64,000 nt of DNA from Paraoerskovia sediminicola (GTDB lineage Bacteria > Actinomycetota > Actinomycetes > Actinomycetales > Cellulomonadaceae), in assembly GCF_030296575.1 (NCBI RefSeq), contig NZ_AP027729.1, positions 1,674,001-1,738,000 of the forward strand, written 5' to 3'. The notes under the pieces are model-generated. The model saw only the letters and a program-made list of their open reading frames with translations. It made no database searches and was not told the origin of the DNA. The position numbers were made by a program, and so were the translations under genes. Shown in pieces: positions 52,045 through 59,828 of this stretch; the first letter of the stretch is position 1, and each line of letters opens with the position of its first letter.

Positions 52045-52046
52045 GC

Positions 52047-52846
52047 TCAGGCCTCGCCGGCGTCGCCCCCGCGGGCCGTGAGGATCAGCGGCCCGTCCTC
52101 GGTCACCGCGATCGTGTGCTCCGAGTGGGCGCCGCGCGACCCGTCCACGGACCGCAGCGTCCAGCCGTCCTGGTCACCGTAGATCTCGTCCGTCGTCGCG
52201 AGGAACCACGGCTCGATCGCGATGACGAGCCCGGGCCGGATCTTCATGCCGCGACCACGCCGGCCGTCGTTGGGGATGTGCGGGTCGCCGTGCATCGTGC
52301 GCCCCACGCCGTGGCCGCCGAAGTCGGTGTTGATCGTGTACCCGGCGGCGTGGCCGACGTCCGCGATCGCGGCCGAGATGTCCCCGAGCTTCCCGCCCGG
52401 CACGGCAGCGGCGATCCCTGCGGCGAGCGCGCGCTCGCTGACCTCGATGAGCTTGCGGTCCGACTCGCCGTCCGACCCTGCGCGAGGAGTGCCGACGACG
52501 AACGAGAGCGCCGAGTCAGCGACCCAGCCGTCGACGGAGCAGGCGAAGTCGATGGTCAGGAGGTCGCCGTCGCGCAGCGCGTAGTCGTGCGGGAGGCCGT
52601 GCAGCACGGCGTCGTTGACGGAGGTGCAGATGACCTTGCCGAACGGGCTGGCGCCGAACGACGGGTGGTAGTCGATGTAGCAGGACTCGGCGCCGCGCTC
52701 CCGGATCATCCGGTGCACCATCGCGTCGATCTCGAGGAGGTTCGTGCCGACGCGGGTCGTCGCGCGGACCTCGGTGAGCACCTGGGCGACGAACGCTCCG
52801 GCGGGTCGCATCTGCTCGATCTCACGGGGGTGCGCAGCTCGATCAT
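52047..52846 (-). CDS. map: Methionine aminopeptidase type I, apparent -1 frameshift near 52828
   Basis: About 266 residues after correction. ATG 52846 (GAGAGGA upstream) reads MIELRTP; the G5 run at 52826-52830 (C on the coding strand) breaks the frame, and a sixth base restores REIEQMRPAGAFVAQVLTEV. The dimetal ligands are in place: both Asp in LTIDFACSVDGWVADSA, His in GGHGVGRTMHGDP, Glu in VIAIEPWF and Glu in HSEHTIAVTEDG; His in CYIDYHPSFG is the substrate contact. It removes the initiator methionine from new proteins. Without the correction only an Arg-rich false N-terminus would be predicted. Confidence 0.93.
52826..52830. other. Probable frameshift site in map
   Basis: Five G on the plus strand; a sixth restores the canonical MetAP N-terminus. 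Confidence 0.8.
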
Positions 52847-52937
52847 CGGGGTGTCCTCTCGGGAGACTGGTCGCAGGTCGGGGCGTCCGCTTCCGTCGGG
52901 TCGACGTCACGCGTTCGCTTCCCCAGGGTAATCGGAG

Positions 52938-52943
52938 CACAAT
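52938..52943 (+). promoter_or_regulatory. Possible -10 box CACAAT of the lacI gene
   Basis: CACAAT ends 8 nt before GTG 52952; no SD. Weaker than the other leaderless-type boxes. Confidence 0.35.
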
Positions 52944-52951
52944 CGTCGAGC

Positions 52952-53974
52952 GTGACAGGCATCGACGAGGTCGCCCGTGCCGCCGGAGTCTCGACGGCCA
53001 CGGTCTCGCGCGCGCTCCGCGGCCTCCCGAACGTCTCTTCCCGCACCCGGGACCGGGTCCTCGCGACCGCCCAGGAGCTGGGGTACGTCGCCTCGCCGTC
53101 CGCGGCGTCGCTCGCGAGCGGTCGCACGCGCACCATCGGTCTGCTCACCCCGTGGGTCAACCGCTGGTTCTTCGCGAACGTCATCGACGGCGCCGAGCGC
53201 GCGCTGCGGCAGCTCGGCTACGACGCCCTCCTGTACACGTTCGACCTGCTGGACGGCGAGCCGCGGCGGCGGGTGGACCCGAGCGTCCTGCACCGCCGCG
53301 TCGACGGGATCATGGTCGTCGGCCTCCCGCTCGACGACGACGAGGTCGCGTCCCTCGCCGGGCTCGGTACCCCGCTGGTGTTCGTTGGCTCGGGGCCTGC
53401 CGGTCAGGTGACCGTGCGCCTCGACGACGACGCGACGGGCCGGGCCGCGACCGAGCACCTGATCGGGCTGGGACACCGGGTGGTCGGGCACGTGACGGGG
53501 GTGCCCGACCTGGTCTCGTCGTGGTCCCCGCCGGTGGGTCGGGAGCAGGGCTACCGCGGGGCGCTCGCCGACGCGCGGCTCGAGGTCGGCGACCAGCTGG
53601 TCGTCAACGGCGACTTCGACGTCGAGGGCGGGCGGGCCTCGGTGCGCGAGCTGTTGCGTCGGCGGCCGGACGTGACGGCAGTCTTCGCGTCGTCCGACGA
53701 GATGGCGATGGGCGCGATCCTCGGGGCGCGGGACCTCGGGCTGACGGTGCCGGACGACCTGTCGGTGATCGGCGTGGACGGTCACGACCTGGGTGAGCTC
53801 GTCGGTCTGACCACGATCGCCCAGGACACGCTCCAGCAGGGCATGGACGCCGCCACGCTCCTCATGGACATGGTGGCGGGCGGCGTCGCGCCCAGCGTGC
53901 TCACCTACCCGACGGAGCTGCTGGTGCGGGGTTCGACGGCGCCGCCCGGGCGAGCGTCGGAGCCCGTTACCTGA
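52952..53974 (+). CDS. LacI-family regulator of the ABC sugar importer
   Basis: 340 residues. The HTH starts directly after the initiator (GIDEVARAAGVSTATVSRAL) with hinge SPSAASLASGRTRTIGL; the sensor part has FASSDEMAMGAILGARDLGL and VIGVDGHDLGELVGLTTI. It precedes a sugar-binding lipoprotein and two permeases on the same strand, with a LacI-type palindrome in the gap. Likely a repressor released by an alpha- or beta-glucoside; the sugar is inferred only from the transporter family. Confidence 0.92.
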   Translation: MTGIDEVARAAGVSTATVSRALRGLPNVSSRTRDRVLATAQELGYVASPSAASLASGRTRTIGLLTPWVNRWFFANVIDGAERALRQLGYDALLYTFDLLDGEPRRRVDPSVLHRRVDGIMVVGLPLDDDEVASLAGLGTPLVFVGSGPAGQVTVRLDDDATGRAATEHLIGLGHRVVGHVTGVPDLVSSWSPPVGREQGYRGALADARLEVGDQLVVNGDFDVEGGRASVRELLRRRPDVTAVFASSDEMAMGAILGARDLGLTVPDDLSVIGVDGHDLGELVGLTTIAQDTLQQGMDAATLLMDMVAGGVAPSVLTYPTELLVRGSTAPPGRASEPVT

Positions 53975-54050
53975 CGACCGGAGCCCTCGCTGCCCGAAAT
54001 ACGTCACCGGATCGTTATTCCGAACAGGCCTCCTCCGGTTGCAGGACGCG

Positions 54051-54068
54051 TATGTAAACGCTTGCATA
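54051..54068. promoter_or_regulatory. Predicted LacI operator upstream of the ABC importer
   Basis: TATGTAAACGCTTGCATA is an 18-bp palindrome with a central CG and two mismatched pairs, the classic LacI/CcpA-like form, 83 nt before the binding-protein start. It stands out as A/T-rich in a GC-rich gap. Confidence 0.7.
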
Positions 54069-54150
54069 TGGGGAGTGGGTGCGAACGCACCCCGCAGTTC
54101 GGACGACGGCGCCCGCGCTCGGGCGGCCACAGTGACGTGGAGGGATTTTC

Positions 54151-55575
54151 ATGACCAGAACCACACGGCTCAACCGGCGGCGCAGGCTCGCCGCCGTCAC
54201 GGCCGGCACAGCAGGCCTCGCGCTCCTCGTGGGTGCCTGCGGCAGCTCGGGCTCCGACGACGGCGACGGCGGCGGCAACACCGCCGGCGACGTGACCGCG
54301 GACCTCGACTGCGCCGCCTACGAGGACTACGGCGACCTCGACGGGAAGACCGTCACGGTCTACACCTCGATCGTCGACACCGAGCTCGAGCAGCAGATCG
54401 AGTCCTACCGGCCGTTCGAGGAGTGCACCGGTGCGACCGTCGAGGCCGAGGGCTCCAAGGAGTTCGAGGCCCAGCTCCCCGTGCGCATCCAGTCGGGCAA
54501 CGTCCCGGACATCGCGTACGTCCCGCAGCCGGGCTTCCTCAAGAGCCTCGTGGCGGACTACCCGGACGCGGTCAAGCCCGTCGGTGACCTCGCGTCGGAG
54601 TACGTGGACGCGAACTTCACCGAGGCGTGGCGCGACTACGGCACCGTGGACGGGACGCTCTACGGGACGCCCCTCGGCGCCAACGTGAAGTCGTTCGTCT
54701 GGTACTCGCCGTCGGCGTTCGCGGACGCCGGCTACGAGGTGCCGGAGACCTACGAGGACCTCGTGGCGCTCTCCGACCAGATCGTCGCCGACAACGAGGG
54801 CGACCCGGACATCAAGCCCTGGTGCGCCGGCATCGGCTCCGGTGACGCCACCGGCTGGCCCGCCACCGACTGGCTCGAGGACGTCCTGCTCCGCACGGCC
54901 GGCCCCGACGTCTACGACCAGTGGGTCAACCACGACATCCCGTTCAACGACCCGCAGGTCGCCGAGGCCCTCGGCACCGTCGGCGAGATCCTCAAGAACC
55001 CGGACTACGTGAACGGCGGTCTCGGCGACGTCTCGTCGATCGCGACCACCGAGTTCACCGAGGGTGGCTACCCGATCGTCGACCAGCTCTGCTACATGCA
55101 CCGTCAGGCCTCGTTCTACCAGGCCAACTGGACGACGCTGGACCCCGACCTCTCGGTCGCCGAGGACGGTGACGTCTTCGCGTTCTACTTCCCGGCCCCC
55201 GAAGCCGAGGAGCAGAAGCCGGTCCTCGGCGGTGGCGAGTTCGTCGTCCCGTTCGCCGACCGTCCCGAGGTCCAGGCCTTCCAGGCCTACCTGACGAGCC
55301 CGGAGTGGTCGAACGCCAAGGCGACCGCCACCCCGCAGGGCTGGATCAGCGCGAACAAGGGGCTCGACAAGAGCCTGCTGCAGTCGCCGATCGACCAGCT
55401 CTCGGTCGACCTGCTCACGGACGACAGCTATGTGTTCCGCTTCGACGGTTCGGACCAGATGCCGGGCGCCGTCGGTGCCGGGTCGTTCTGGAGCGAGATG
55501 ACCGAGTGGATCGCCAGCGACAAGTCCGACGAGGACGTCCTCGACGCGATCGAGGCCTCGTGGCCTGCGTCCTGA
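54151..55575 (+). CDS. Sugar ABC transporter substrate-binding lipoprotein (AglE-like)
   Basis: 474 residues. A lipoprotein signal peptide ends with LLVGAC (lipidated C30), followed by a Gly/Ser/Asp linker. The mature protein is a type I extracellular solute-binding protein: TVYTSIVDTELEQQIESYRP, GNVPDIAYVPQPGFL, YGTPLGANVKSFVWYSPSAF and GGGEFVVPFADRPEVQAF. The arrangement with permeases resembles the alpha-glucoside AglEFG importers. It captures an oligosaccharide outside the membrane. SD GGAGGG precedes ATG 54151. No frameshift; a linker of ~20 residues after the Cys is low complexity. Confidence 0.92.
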   Translation: MTRTTRLNRRRRLAAVTAGTAGLALLVGACGSSGSDDGDGGGNTAGDVTADLDCAAYEDYGDLDGKTVTVYTSIVDTELEQQIESYRPFEECTGATVEAEGSKEFEAQLPVRIQSGNVPDIAYVPQPGFLKSLVADYPDAVKPVGDLASEYVDANFTEAWRDYGTVDGTLYGTPLGANVKSFVWYSPSAFADAGYEVPETYEDLVALSDQIVADNEGDPDIKPWCAGIGSGDATGWPATDWLEDVLLRTAGPDVYDQWVNHDIPFNDPQVAEALGTVGEILKNPDYVNGGLGDVSSIATTEFTEGGYPIVDQLCYMHRQASFYQANWTTLDPDLSVAEDGDVFAFYFPAPEAEEQKPVLGGGEFVVPFADRPEVQAFQAYLTSPEWSNAKATATPQGWISANKGLDKSLLQSPIDQLSVDLLTDDSYVFRFDGSDQMPGAVGAGSFWSEMTEWIASDKSDEDVLDAIEASWPAS

Positions 55576-55664
55576 CCATGAGCGCGGTCGCCTGACCCGT
55601 TCTATCGTCGACCGGGGGTCCGTCGTACCGACGGGCCCCCGGTCCGCACAAGGGAGTGCTGCGC

Positions 55665-56648
55665 ATGGACTGGCTGCTCAACGCCGACTCGATCGCCGAG
55701 AAGCTCGGGGTCATGGTCGTCGCGATCCTGCTGTTCGTCGTCGTGATGGGCTTGATCCTGTTCCTGGTCGACCGACCGCGGAACATCCCCAACTGGGTCG
55801 TCGCCGTGGCCTTCTCCGGACCGGCGATCCTGCTGATCGGCTTCGGTCTGCTGTACCCGGGCCTGAAGACGATCCGCGACTCGTTCTACAACCGCACGTC
55901 CGACGTCTTCGTCGGCCTCGACAACTACGCCACGGCCTTCACGCGTGACGAGTTCCAGATCGTGCTCCGCAACACGGCGATCTGGGTGATCCTGGTCCCG
56001 ATCGCGGCGACGCTCCTCGGCCTGATCTACGCGATCGTGGTCGACCGGTCGAGGTTCGAGAAGGTCGCGAAGACGCTGATCTTCCTGCCGATGGCGATCT
56101 CGATGGTCGGTGCGTCGATCATCTGGAAGTTCATGTACGAGTACAAGCCGGCGTCGCGACCCCAGATCGGCTTCCTCAACCAGATCCTCGTGTGGATCGG
56201 GCTCGAGCCGCAGAAGTTCCTGCTCGACGCCCCGATGAACACGTTCTGGCTGATCGTGGTGATGATCTGGATCCAGGCCGGGTTCGCCATGACGATCCTC
56301 GCCGCGGCGATCCGCGCGATCCCGGAGGACATCGTCGAGGCCGCACGGCTCGACGGGGTCAGCGGGGTCCGCATGTTCCGCTACATCACGGTGCCGAGCA
56401 TCCGCCCGGCCCTGGTGGTGGTCCTGACGACGATCGCCATCGGCACGCTGAAGGTCTTCGACATCGTGCGCACCATGACGGGTGGCCGGTTCGAGACCTC
56501 CGTCGTGGCGAACGAGTTCTACACGCAGGCCCTGCGCCAGGGCGACAACGGGCTCGGCGCGGCGCTCGCGGTGATCCTGTTCGTCCTCGTGGTCCCGATC
56601 ATCGTCTACAACGTCCGCCAGCTGCGGAAGTCGGAGGAGATCCGATGA
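55665..56648 (+). CDS. Sugar ABC transporter permease (AglF-like)
   Basis: 327 residues. An additional N-terminal helix (VMVVAILLFVVVMGLILFLV) precedes the usual six helices of the MalF-type permeases. The cytosolic EAA loop, where the ATPase docks, is EDIVEAARLDGVSGVRMFRY. SD AGGGAG precedes ATG 55665; a GTG nine bases earlier overlaps the SD. Its stop overlaps the start of the second permease (ATGA 56645-56648). No ATPase gene is in the cluster, so a shared MsiK-type ATPase is expected. Confidence 0.93.
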   Translation: MDWLLNADSIAEKLGVMVVAILLFVVVMGLILFLVDRPRNIPNWVVAVAFSGPAILLIGFGLLYPGLKTIRDSFYNRTSDVFVGLDNYATAFTRDEFQIVLRNTAIWVILVPIAATLLGLIYAIVVDRSRFEKVAKTLIFLPMAISMVGASIIWKFMYEYKPASRPQIGFLNQILVWIGLEPQKFLLDAPMNTFWLIVVMIWIQAGFAMTILAAAIRAIPEDIVEAARLDGVSGVRMFRYITVPSIRPALVVVLTTIAIGTLKVFDIVRTMTGGRFETSVVANEFYTQALRQGDNGLGAALAVILFVLVVPIIVYNVRQLRKSEEIR

Positions 56649-57579
56649 GCCAGGCAGTCCCCACGACGCCCGACGTCGACGCACCTCGGGGCCGCAAGGG
56701 CGGTGACGTCAAGCCCCTCAAGGAGTCGCGGTCCGACAAGGCGGCGCGCAAGCTCAGCTCGAAGCCGGCGTCCATCATCGCGATCTGTCTCGCGGTGCTG
56801 TGGACGATCCCGACGTTCGGTCTGTTCGTCACGTCGTTCCGCTCGCCGTCCGAGATCCGTTCGAGCGGCTGGTGGTCGACCCTCTTCACGGCCGAGTACA
56901 GCCTCGACAACTACAACGACGCGCTGTTCAGCGGGTCGACGTCGTTCGCGAGCTACTTCCTCAACTCGATCGTGATCACGCTGCCTGCGGTGATCATCCC
57001 GATCACCATCGCGCTGCTGGCGTCCTACGCGTTCGCGTGGGTCGACTTCAAGGGCCGCACGTTCCTGTTCGTCGCGGTGTTCGCCCTCCAGGTGATCCCG
57101 ATCCAGGTCACGCTCGTCCCGCTGCTCACCCAGTACGTGAGCTGGGGGATCGCGGGCTCGTTCTGGCCCATCTGGTTGTCGCACACGATCTTCGCGCTCC
57201 CGCTGGCGATCTTCCTGCTGCACAACTTCATGAAGGACATCCCTCGAGAGCTCGTCGAGGCCGCCCGCGTCGACGGTGCTGGGCACGTGAAGATCTTCTT
57301 CCAGGTCCTCATGCCGCTGCTCGTCCCGGCGATCGCGGCGTTCGGGATCTTCCAGTTCCTCTGGGTCTGGAACGACCTGCTCGTCGGCCTGACGTTCGGG
57401 TCGGCGAAGGGGTCGCACCGATGACGGTCCGGCTGGCGGAGCTCTCGGGCTCGCGTGGCGCGAGCTGGCACCTGCTGCCGGCGGGTGCGTTCATCTCGAT
57501 GATCGTCCCGGTGATCGTGTTCCTCGCGCTCCAGCGGTACTTCGTCCGCGGGCTCCTGGCGGGCTCCGTCAAGGGGTGA
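56645..57579 (+). CDS. Sugar ABC transporter permease (AglG-like), apparent -1 frameshift near 57410
   Basis: About 311 residues after correction, six helices of the MalG type after a polar N-terminus. The EAA loop is PRELVEAARVDGAGHVKIFF. After LLVGLTFGSAKG the frame meets a TGA; one G added to GGGG at 57409-57412 gives VAPMTVRLAELSGSRGASWH, the last helix (FISMIVPVIVFLALQRYFVR) and the usual ending GLLAGSVKG. The final helix is needed for a normal MalG fold, so the gene is almost surely intact. Overlaps the previous permease by four bases. Confidence 0.92.
57409..57412. other. Probable frameshift site (missing G) in the second permease
   Basis: GGGG; a fifth G restores the last transmembrane helix and C-terminus. 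Confidence 0.8.
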
Positions 57580-57671
57580 CCCGCACGTACGCCGGCCACG
57601 GGGTCGCCGCCTGATCAGCACGACCGATCCGGCGGCGGCCCCGTCGTCGTGGACGGGGCAGGGTCGAGCCG

Positions 57672-57677
57672 TAGGCT
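57672..57677 (+). promoter_or_regulatory. -10 box TAGGCT of the EamA gene, leaderless type
   Basis: TAGGCT ends 6 nt before GTG 57684; no SD. Confidence 0.55.
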
Positions 57678-57683
57678 CGCGGG

Positions 57684-58628
57684 GTGTCATCACGTCCCGG
57701 GAACGTTCTGGACGCCGTCCCCGCGCCGGCGATCTTCGTCGCCTCCGGCCTCACCCAGTACCTCGGGGCCGCGATCGCGGTCGGCCTCTTCGTCGCCGTG
57801 GGTGCCCCCGAGGTCGCGTGGCTGCGGATCGTCGTCGCCGCCGTCGTCCTCGTGCTGTGGCGTCGCCCGTGGCGCGCGCGGTGGACGCGCCGCGACCTCG
57901 GCTGGGTCTGCGTGTTCGGGGTCGCCCTCGCGGCGATGAACATCGCCTTCTACATCGGGATCCAGCACCTCCCGCTCGGCACCGCGGTCGCCATCGAGTT
58001 CCTCGGGCCGGTGGCCGTCGCCGCCGTCACGGGTCGCGGGTGGCGGGAGCGGGTCGGGATCGCCCTGGCGGCGACGGGGGTGGTGCTGCTCGCCGGGGTC
58101 ACGCTCGAGTCGGGACTGTCGCGGTCGGACGCCGTCATCGGCCTCGTCGCGCTCCTCACCGCCGCCGCGTGCTGGGCCGGGTACATCCTCCTCGGACGGC
58201 GGGTCGCCGTCGCCGGGTCGGGCGTCACGTCGCTCGCGGTCGCGATGACCGCGGGCGCGGTCGTGTTCGCCCCGTTCTTCGCCGCGTCCTCGGCCGTCGT
58301 GCTGTCGGACGTCGGCCTGCTGGCCTCGATCGTCGGCGTCGGGGTGCTCTCGTCGGTGGTCCCGTACGCGCTCGACCAGGTCGTGCTGAAGAGGGTCAGC
58401 ACGGCGACGTTCTCCGTGCTGCTCGCCCTGCTGCCCGCATCGGCCACCCTCGTCGGGGCCGTGGTCCTGCGGCAGGTGCCGACCTTCTGGGAGATCGTCG
58501 GGCTGCTGCTCGTCTCCGGGGCGATCGCCCTCGCCGGCCGGTCCCGGACCGAGGGCGACGCGGACGCGTCGGGGGAGCCGCCGTCCGACACCGGGCCTGC
58601 GGGCACGCTGCCCACGCCGCCCGCCTGA
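57684..58628 (+). CDS. EamA-family transporter (RhtA-like)
   Basis: 314 residues, ten helices in two EamA repeats. Motifs of the RhtA-like branch: VAWLRIVVAAVVLVLWRRPW, MNIAFYIGIQHLPLGTAVAI and EFLGPVAVA, with the second-repeat counterparts SSVVPYALDQVVLKRVSTAT and LLPASATLVG. Such proteins export amino acids (threonine/homoserine) or other metabolites. A Pro/Asp-rich tail of ~30 residues follows the last helix. Own leaderless-type promoter; not part of the ABC operon. Confidence 0.9.
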   Translation: MSSRPGNVLDAVPAPAIFVASGLTQYLGAAIAVGLFVAVGAPEVAWLRIVVAAVVLVLWRRPWRARWTRRDLGWVCVFGVALAAMNIAFYIGIQHLPLGTAVAIEFLGPVAVAAVTGRGWRERVGIALAATGVVLLAGVTLESGLSRSDAVIGLVALLTAAACWAGYILLGRRVAVAGSGVTSLAVAMTAGAVVFAPFFAASSAVVLSDVGLLASIVGVGVLSSVVPYALDQVVLKRVSTATFSVLLALLPASATLVGAVVLRQVPTFWEIVGLLLVSGAIALAGRSRTEGDADASGEPPSDTGPAGTLPTPPA

Positions 58629-58652
58629 GCCGAGCCGCCCGCGGCCGGCGCC

Positions 58653-59639
58653 TCAGGGGACGAGGAGCAGCTTGCCGAAGACCTCGCCGGAGTCGAGCAG
58701 GGCGTGGGCCTGCGCCGCACGGTCGAGCGGCAGCTGCGCGTGCACCACGGGCCGCACGCGGCCGTCGGCGATCATCGGCCAGACGTGCTCGCGGACGGCC
58801 GCGACGATCGCCGCCTTCTCGGCCGCGGGCCGCGCGCGCAGGGTCGTGCCCGCGACCGACGCACGCTTCGTCAGGAGTGCGCCCAGGTCGAGCTCGCCCC
58901 GACGACCCTTCTGCATGCCGATCACGACGAGCCGACCGCCGGTCGCCAGCGCCCTGACGTTCTCGGCGAGGTAGGCCGCGCCGACGACGTCGAGGACGAC
59001 GTCCGCCCCGTGGCCCCCGGACGCGGCCCGCACCGCCTCGACGAAGCTCTCCGTGCGGTGGTCGACGACCACCTCCGCGCCGAGCGCGCGGCACCGGTCC
59101 GCCCGCTCCGGGCCGCCGGCCGTGGCGACCACGTGCGCGCCGAGCGCCGTGGCGATCTGGATGGCGAGGCTCCCCACGCCCCCTGAGCCGCCGTGCACGA
59201 CGACCCAGGCGCCGTCCGACACCCGGCCCACGTCGACGAGGTTGCTCCACGCGGTGCACGCCGCCTCGGGGAGCGCCGCGGCGGCGGCGAGGTCGACGCC
59301 GGCGGGCAGCGGCAGCACCTGTCCCGCCGGGACCACGACCTGGTCGGCGTACCCGCCGCCGTCGAGGAGCGCGCAGACGGCGTCGCCCGCGACGAAGCCC
59401 TCCACGCCTGGACCGGTCGCCAGGACGGTGCCGGAGACCTCGAGACCGAGGACCTGGCTCGCGCCCGGGGGCGGTGGGTAGTGGCCCGCGCGCTGCATCA
59501 GATCGGCGCGGTTGACGCCGGCAGCGGCGACGGAGACGAGGACCTCGCCCGCCGACGGGGTCTGGTCAGGAGCGGTCGAGACGGCTAGGTTCGCAGGACC
59601 GGTCGGTTCGTCAGGGGTCGAGCACTCGATGTAGCGCAT
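58653..59639 (-). CDS. NAD(P)H quinone oxidoreductase (zinc-independent MDR, PIG3-like)
   Basis: 328 residues. Medium-chain dehydrogenase fold: GEVLVSVAAAGVNRADLMQR in the catalytic domain, LGLEVSGTV, then the cofactor-binding VVHGGSGGVGSLAIQIATAL. The AAGVNRADLMQRAGHYPPPP signature is that of TP53I3/PIG3-type quinone reductases. No zinc ligands. Reduces quinones with NADPH. ATG 59639 has TACCGT six bases upstream, again leaderless. Divergent from the sensor kinase gene. Confidence 0.92.
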   Translation of the reverse strand: MRYIECSTPDEPTGPANLAVSTAPDQTPSAGEVLVSVAAAGVNRADLMQRAGHYPPPPGASQVLGLEVSGTVLATGPGVEGFVAGDAVCALLDGGGYADQVVVPAGQVLPLPAGVDLAAAAALPEAACTAWSNLVDVGRVSDGAWVVVHGGSGGVGSLAIQIATALGAHVVATAGGPERADRCRALGAEVVVDHRTESFVEAVRAASGGHGADVVLDVVGAAYLAENVRALATGGRLVVIGMQKGRRGELDLGALLTKRASVAGTTLRARPAAEKAAIVAAVREHVWPMIADGRVRPVVHAQLPLDRAAQAHALLDSGEVFGKLLLVP

Positions 59640-59645
59640 GGATCG

Positions 59646-59651
59646 ACGGTA
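59646..59651 (-). promoter_or_regulatory. -10 box TACCGT of the quinone oxidoreductase gene, leaderless type
   Basis: On the minus strand TACCGT ends 6 nt before ATG 59639. Confidence 0.5.
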
Positions 59652-59698
59652 GCGAGATCTGCCACGCTCACGCACGGCAGGGGGGCCGGTTAGGCATC

Positions 59699-59714
59699 CG
59701 GGGGTTCACCCCCG
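59699..59714. promoter_or_regulatory. Perfect palindrome upstream of the sensor kinase gene
   Basis: CGGGGG-TTCA-CCCCCG, 115 nt before the start of the kinase gene. It may be an operator in the divergent promoter region or a short hairpin. Nothing else clear is seen in the 189-nt gap. Confidence 0.5.
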
Positions 59715-59828
59715 ATAGTAGGTACGCACAATCGGAGCGTGAGGTCGGTACGAGGGGTCCCGGACGGGGCCGCCCGTGCTGTACGCCCACGGTCCGCGAC
59801 CGAACTGGTAGGACGAGAGAGGTACGGC

